DNA from: Clostridia bacterium
GTDB lineage: Bacteria > Bacillota > Clostridia > Oscillospirales > CAG-272
DNA length: 8,685 nucleotides
Direction: 5' to 3'
Assembly: GCA_017451975.1 (NCBI GenBank)
Contig: JAFTNI010000212.1
Location: forward strand, 1 to 8,685
Position numbers and translations under genes: made by a program. Every line of letters begins with the position of its first letter. Position 1 is the stretch's first letter. Below the pieces are notes generated by a model, which saw nothing but the letters and a program-made list of their open reading frames with translations, was not told the origin of the DNA and did not search any database. Of this stretch, positions 5,575 to 8,685 are shown piece after piece.

Positions 5575-6735
5575 ATGCAGCTTAATTTAGGAGCAAAAAT
5601 ACGTGAACTCCGTCATCGTGACGGTCGTACGCAAGAAGCGATTGCCGAAGCGCTCGGCGTTACTTCGCAGGCGGTTTCCCGTTGGGAATCGGGTGGGAGT
5701 TACCCCGATATGGAGATTATGCCGTCGATTGCCAACTATTTCGGTGTGACTATTGACGAGCTTTTCGGTTATCACAATGGCAGAGAAAGAAAAATCAACG
5801 AAATTATCAAGAAAATAGATGCATTTGAAATACAAACCGATGGCAACGACGGTTGGGTAGACGAATGTCTTACCATACTGCGCGAAGGGCTTGCGGAATT
5901 TCCGAATAACGAGCGCCTTATGATTACCCTTGCGGAAACACTTTGGGAGGCAGGATGGCGGCGCCACAAAGAATGGATATACTACGACAGTGAAGGATTT
6001 ATTCAGTATAGCTACGATAAGCAAAGAAAAAACGAGTATTGGTCGGAAACTGAAAAAATTTGCAAACGTCTTGTTGACGATGCGAAAGATAACACTATTT
6101 TTACCAGAGCTATAGCCATTCTTGTTCCGCTTTACAGGACTTTTGGTGAATATGAAAAGGCTGTTTTTTATGCGAACAAAATGCCGGAATTATGTCGGTG
6201 CAGGGAATTTTTGCTTGCCGACGGGACGGATGGTAAGGAGAGCGCGAAATATATAGGCGAATTCCTTTTGAAATCTGCAAAGGAGTTTTCTGAACAGCTT
6301 GTTTTCGGTCTTATTGCCAACATACGCAATTTTGACAGCGATATGCCTATTGAAAAGGTTAAGGGTGCAATATCAATTTTCTATCTCATCTGCGACGATG
6401 GAAATATGGGCAAATACCACGATATGTTAATAAAACTATATCTCTACCTTTCAAGGTTACAATGGGAACGCGGATATCAAGATGATGCATTTGTATCTCT
6501 CTATGAGGCTCTAAAGCATGCAAAAGCGCTCGAAAAACTGTTTGACGGCGAGAAGCATACGCTTACAGCTCCGCTTGTGTCTTTTGTGAAATACAGCACG
6601 GGAAAACCGAAAGAAATCGCAAAATATTTACCAGATGATTGGCCTTTTTGGTGCAACCCATCTTGCTGCGAGGTTGAAAGGGAAATCAAAGCCGACCCAC
6701 GCTGGCAGGAATGGGTGGCAAAAACACAAGAATAA
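5575..6735 (+). CDS. XRE-family transcriptional regulator with long helical C-terminal domain
   Basis: The protein has 386 residues. Positions 5-65 are a Cro/C1-type helix-turn-helix: LGAKIRELR, then TQEAIAEALGVTSQAVSRWESG (19-40) with SQAVSRWE as recognition helix, then YPDMEIMPSIANYFGVTIDELFG. From about 70 to 350 the chain is helical and TPR-like (for example AILVPLYRTFGEYEKAVFYANKMPEL, 181-206). It ends in a WPFWCNPSC segment (356-364) and DPRWQEW. I know this layout from many Clostridia regulators; the ligand or partner of the C-terminal part is unknown. The start at 5575 is supported by AGGGAGG (5561-5567); an in-frame GTG at 5545 would place that site inside the gene. The neighbour on the other strand is an envelope operon that could be its target, but this is not shown by the sequence. 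Confidence 0.9.
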   Translation: MQLNLGAKIRELRHRDGRTQEAIAEALGVTSQAVSRWESGGSYPDMEIMPSIANYFGVTIDELFGYHNGRERKINEIIKKIDAFEIQTDGNDGWVDECLTILREGLAEFPNNERLMITLAETLWEAGWRRHKEWIYYDSEGFIQYSYDKQRKNEYWSETEKICKRLVDDAKDNTIFTRAIAILVPLYRTFGEYEKAVFYANKMPELCRCREFLLADGTDGKESAKYIGEFLLKSAKEFSEQLVFGLIANIRNFDSDMPIEKVKGAISIFYLICDDGNMGKYHDMLIKLYLYLSRLQWERGYQDDAFVSLYEALKHAKALEKLFDGEKHTLTAPLVSFVKYSTGKPKEIAKYLPDDWPFWCNPSCCEVEREIKADPRWQEWVAKTQE

Positions 6736-6777
6736 CAGAAAACAGACCGAGAAATCGGTCTGTTTTCTGTTATTCTT
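6728..6777. terminator. Shared bidirectional terminator with both stop codons in the stem
   Basis: A perfect 23-bp inverted repeat (6728-6750 and 6755-6777) encloses a GAAA loop. The GC-rich core CAGACCGA/TCGGTCTG is followed by T4 within the stem on either strand. The stop codon of the XRE gene (TAA, 6733-6735) lies in the left arm and that of the minus-strand gene (TAA, 6772-6770) in the right arm. Both genes end with GAA TAA because of the symmetry. Confidence 0.92.
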
Positions 6778-7852
6778 CCTCTTTTTTCTTTGATGGAATA
6801 AGCGCAGTGATGATGATACCCACGGCGCACGAGGCGATTACCGCTATGCAGACCGTGTTTTTTATGTTTATTTCGCTTTTCGGCGCTTTCACTGCTTTTG
6901 GTGCATCGAAATCGATGAAGCCCGCGTGCGTTCCTTTCGGCATTTCAAAATCGAAAAGCGCACCGCCACCGTTTTCAAAAAGATGCATAGCCGTGAAGGC
7001 GTGCAGCGCTTGCACAGTTGCCATTTCGCTTTCCTCGCCGCCTGCCGTGTGAGCAAAACCGCCGTCACCGCGCGCAAATGAACGCACGGAGCAAAGCGCG
7101 CTTTTGCCGTTTTTGATAAAACGCGCGTCAACCTCGGGGTTTATGCCGAGCGAGCAAAGAGCTATAACCACCTGCGCCGCGCTTTCGCAGTTTTCAACGC
7201 CATAGTTTACAAAACCGCCGTTTTCCGTCTGAGCCAAGGAAAGAAAGGCAAGCGAGCTTTCTATGGCTTCGTCCACTGCCGCGCTTTCGCGGTATGGCGC
7301 TAGCGCGGCTATAGCCATTGCCGTTACGTCTACGTTGGAAACCTCGCCCGAAAGGGCAAAGCCGCCGTCGGAAAGGCGAAAGGAAGCTATCTTTTCGGCG
7401 AGCTCTGCGGGCGAAAACTTTGTGCTTTCCGCCCCGCAGGAAAGGAGCATCAAGCCCCAGATATAGCTCATTATACCTTGCGTGCCTATGGTGCTTTCGG
7501 CAGTCTTTGCGATATATTTGCTGCCGCAACCTGCCGCTATGAAGGCGAGCGCGTACCTTTGCGCGTTCGTGCCCTTCAGGTTGTTTTCCCCTATGTGCTC
7601 GGCAAGAGCCTGTGAATATTCGGAAAAGCCGCTATATCCGAGCTTCGCTGCCGCCATAACGTACCATTCTGCCTCTATGCCCACGCCGCGAGCGAGCGAT
7701 TTTACCCATTCTTCAGCGTTTTTTGCGCCGCTTTGTGACATTTTGTGCGCGATTATTGCCTCGGCCTCGTTTTTATAGCTTGCCGATGCGGGCAGTGCGA
7801 GCGTAAAGAAAACGAGCGCACAAAGCAGAAAAGAAATAAATTTTTTCATCAT
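6770..7852 (-). CDS. Secreted, membrane-anchored alpha-alpha toroid protein (prenyltransferase/squalene-cyclase-like repeats)
   Basis: The protein has 360 residues. The N-terminus MMKKFISFLLCALVFFTLALPASAS is a signal peptide, probably cut near residue 24. Residues about 30-290 are helical repeats, with glycine-rich turns that mark prenyltransferase/squalene-oxidase-type (alpha-alpha toroid) repeats: SDGGFALSG (161-169), ENGGFVNYG (210-218) and GDGGFAHTA (262-270). Each is followed by a helix such as DVTAMAIAALAPY. The catalytic Asp-rich motif of true squalene cyclases is not seen, so a binding role is more likely than catalysis. A hydrophobic segment (about 332-352) and KKKEEE tail anchor it in the membrane with the toroid outside. 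The start overlaps the lipoprotein stop (ATGA, 7852-7849); a second ATG follows directly at 7849. No good ribosome binding site is present, so translation probably depends on coupling. The same fold forms the alpha-domain of transcobalamin/intrinsic factor. Confidence 0.88.
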   Translation of the reverse strand: MMKKFISFLLCALVFFTLALPASASYKNEAEAIIAHKMSQSGAKNAEEWVKSLARGVGIEAEWYVMAAAKLGYSGFSEYSQALAEHIGENNLKGTNAQRYALAFIAAGCGSKYIAKTAESTIGTQGIMSYIWGLMLLSCGAESTKFSPAELAEKIASFRLSDGGFALSGEVSNVDVTAMAIAALAPYRESAAVDEAIESSLAFLSLAQTENGGFVNYGVENCESAAQVVIALCSLGINPEVDARFIKNGKSALCSVRSFARGDGGFAHTAGGEESEMATVQALHAFTAMHLFENGGGALFDFEMPKGTHAGFIDFDAPKAVKAPKSEINIKNTVCIAVIASCAVGIIITALIPSKKKEEE

Positions 7853-8529
7853 TTAACCGTTACTATAACGAAGGGAGGCACGATATTTGCGATTTCGGAT
7901 GTTGCCGTTACAACGTATGTGCCTTTTTTATCGAATTTCACTGTTGCTTTGCCTTGCGCATCTGTTACGGTAGATGTTTCCTCGCCGTCTACAAGTATTT
8001 TTGCGCCGATAACGGGGAGAGTTATGGGCGCCCAGCTTGCATCAAAGCCGGAGCAGGAAAGCGAAAGCTCAAGGCTTTCGCCTTTAGCCGCTTCTGCCGT
8101 GGGGGCAGAAAAAAAAGCATACGTATCGGAAAACGCAACCGTATCGGTGTAGATAAAGGCGTAAACGTGGTCGTTTTCGTGAAGCTCGTCTTTAAGCGAA
8201 GTGGGCGAAGCATTGTTTACGTAGTAGCCGTAGGCACCGCCGTTTTCCACGCCCCAGAGCTTTACCATAGAAAGCCCGTACGTGCTTTCGGCAGAGGCGT
8301 AACCGCCCTCGCATTTTTCGGCGTGGAGCGCGGAAAGCGCTGTGTCGATGGTCATACCCTTTGCGTACTCGACCTTTTCGTAGCACGCAACTATTTTGCC
8401 GTTTTCATCGGCAACCGTCACGTAAACGAAAGGGCCCTTTTCGCCGCCGCAGGAGGCGAAGCAGAAGGCGGTGAGCGCAAGCATTACAAGAGCAAGCGCA
8501 AGCGAAAGAAATCTTTTTGTGTGTTTCAT
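7849..8529 (-). CDS. Lipoprotein with DUF4430-like (transcobalamin C-terminal-like) and Ig-like domains
   Basis: The protein has 226 residues. MKHTKRFLSLALALVMLALT leads to FASC, with Cys27 as the likely lipidated residue; Phe at -3 makes the lipobox slightly atypical. Residues about 33-130 match the DUF4430 pattern: a KGMTIDTALSAL helix (58-69), YGLSMVKLWGVENGGAYGYYVNN (84-106) and KDELHENDHVYAFIY (113-127). Residues about 143-226 look like a bacterial Ig-like domain (VDGEETSTVTDAQGKATVKF, then GTYVVTAT). DUF4430 is structurally related to the beta-domain of transcobalamin and intrinsic factor. The start at 8529 is chosen because AAAGGAG (8544-8538) lies eight bases upstream; the in-frame GTG at 8538 overlaps that site. 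The stop overlaps the toroid gene by ATGA, so the two are co-translated and probably work together on the outer face of the membrane. Corrinoid binding is a hypothesis. Confidence 0.88.
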   Translation of the reverse strand: MKHTKRFLSLALALVMLALTAFCFASCGGEKGPFVYVTVADENGKIVACYEKVEYAKGMTIDTALSALHAEKCEGGYASAESTYGLSMVKLWGVENGGAYGYYVNNASPTSLKDELHENDHVYAFIYTDTVAFSDTYAFFSAPTAEAAKGESLELSLSCSGFDASWAPITLPVIGAKILVDGEETSTVTDAQGKATVKFDKKGTYVVTATSEIANIVPPFVIVTVK

Positions 8530-8548
8530 TTTGAACACTCCTTTAAAA

Positions 8549-8568
8549 ATATTTATTTAAATAAATAT
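8549..8568. promoter_or_regulatory. Perfect 20-bp AT-only palindrome upstream of the lipoprotein gene
   Basis: ATATTTATTTAAATAAATAT reads the same on both strands and ends five bases before the ribosome binding site of the minus-strand operon. I found no convincing -35/-10 pair for that operon. The site could be an operator or a leader structure. Chance is possible in AT-rich DNA. Confidence 0.35.
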
Positions 8569-8582
8569 CTTTTTCATCAGAA

Positions 8583-8618
8583 AAGGCGAGTTTCCACGGT
8601 ATTGTGGAAACTCGCCTT
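8583..8618. terminator. 15-bp terminator-type hairpin
   Basis: AAGGCGAGTTTCCAC (8583-8597) pairs perfectly with GTGGAAACTCGCCTT (8604-8618) around GGTATT. On the plus side T7 follows five bases later (8624-8630); on the minus side the stem itself ends in TT plus two more T. It may terminate a minus-strand gene entering from the right or a plus-strand transcript. If it lies inside the lipoprotein leader it could act as an attenuator. Confidence 0.6.
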
Positions 8619-8685
8619 GATTGTTTTTTTGTGAAAATACGATCCGAAAAAGCAAAAAAAGATCTTGAGCGGAAAAATCTTAAAA

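Noticed and set aside
7954..8634. Plus-strand open frame of 226 codons opposite the lipoprotein gene
   Set aside because: It is antisense to a gene with signal peptide, lipobox and DUF4430-like pattern. It crosses the AT palindrome and hairpin and has a strongly basic, low-information translation.
8540..8685. Two open minus-strand frames at the right edge, possibly the 3' end of another gene
   Set aside because: Both pass through the 15-bp hairpin and the AT palindrome, and have phenylalanine/lysine-rich, low-complexity translations. They look like chance openness in AT-rich DNA.

Overview
The window looks like chromosomal DNA of a Firmicute of the class Clostridia, most likely an uncultured gut or host-associated lineage. 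The evidence is: strong AGGAGG-type ribosome binding sites; sigma-70-type promoters with TG-extended -10 boxes; a one-step meso-diaminopimelate dehydrogenase; an XRE/TPR-like regulator; a DUF4430-type lipoprotein; and several small hairpin-rich intergenic repeats of a kind I associate with gut Clostridia genomes. Placement below class is not possible from this sequence alone. I see no phage, IS transposase, CRISPR array, rRNA or tRNA.

Layout, left to right. (1) 2-1058: the 3' part of a large gene of unknown function, then a 57-residue small protein four bases downstream, closed by a bidirectional terminator (1062-1089). (2) 1090-1443: a gene-free stretch with a three-hairpin REP-like repeat (1149-1228), a MITE-like element with inverted ends (1289-1380) and a promoter whose -35 box overlaps the right end of that element. 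(3) 1444-3745: an operon encoding a nitrilase-GDPD fusion enzyme, a PH-like membrane protein overlapping it by ATGA, and a stunted paralogue of that membrane protein. (4) 3746-4003: repeat debris, a bidirectional terminator and a good promoter. (5) 4004-4990: ddh, a single-gene unit for the dehydrogenase branch of lysine/peptidoglycan-precursor synthesis.

(6) 4991-5574 (584 bases without a gene): an antisense-facing hairpin, the ddh terminator, about 100 bases with no clear signal, a 101-bp inverted-repeat element (5188-5288), a 48-bp two-hairpin element (5364-5411), a palindrome cluster and the promoter of the next gene. (7) 5575-6735: an XRE-family regulator, converging on (8) 6770-8529 on the minus strand. 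The last is a two-gene operon of a DUF4430-type lipoprotein and a signal-peptide-bearing, membrane-anchored alpha-alpha toroid (prenyltransferase/squalene-cyclase-like) protein. The convergent genes share one perfect 23-bp palindromic terminator containing both stop codons. (9) 8530-8685: leader region with an AT-rich palindrome and a 15-bp terminator-type hairpin.

Two gene sets stand out. The nitrilase-GDPD fusion, coupled to a PH-like membrane protein, suggests a pathway acting on an amide-containing glycerophosphodiester. The lipoprotein/toroid pair carries, as two translationally coupled proteins, the same two fold types that animal transcobalamin/intrinsic factor combines in one chain, so corrinoid capture at the cell surface is a reasonable but untested hypothesis.
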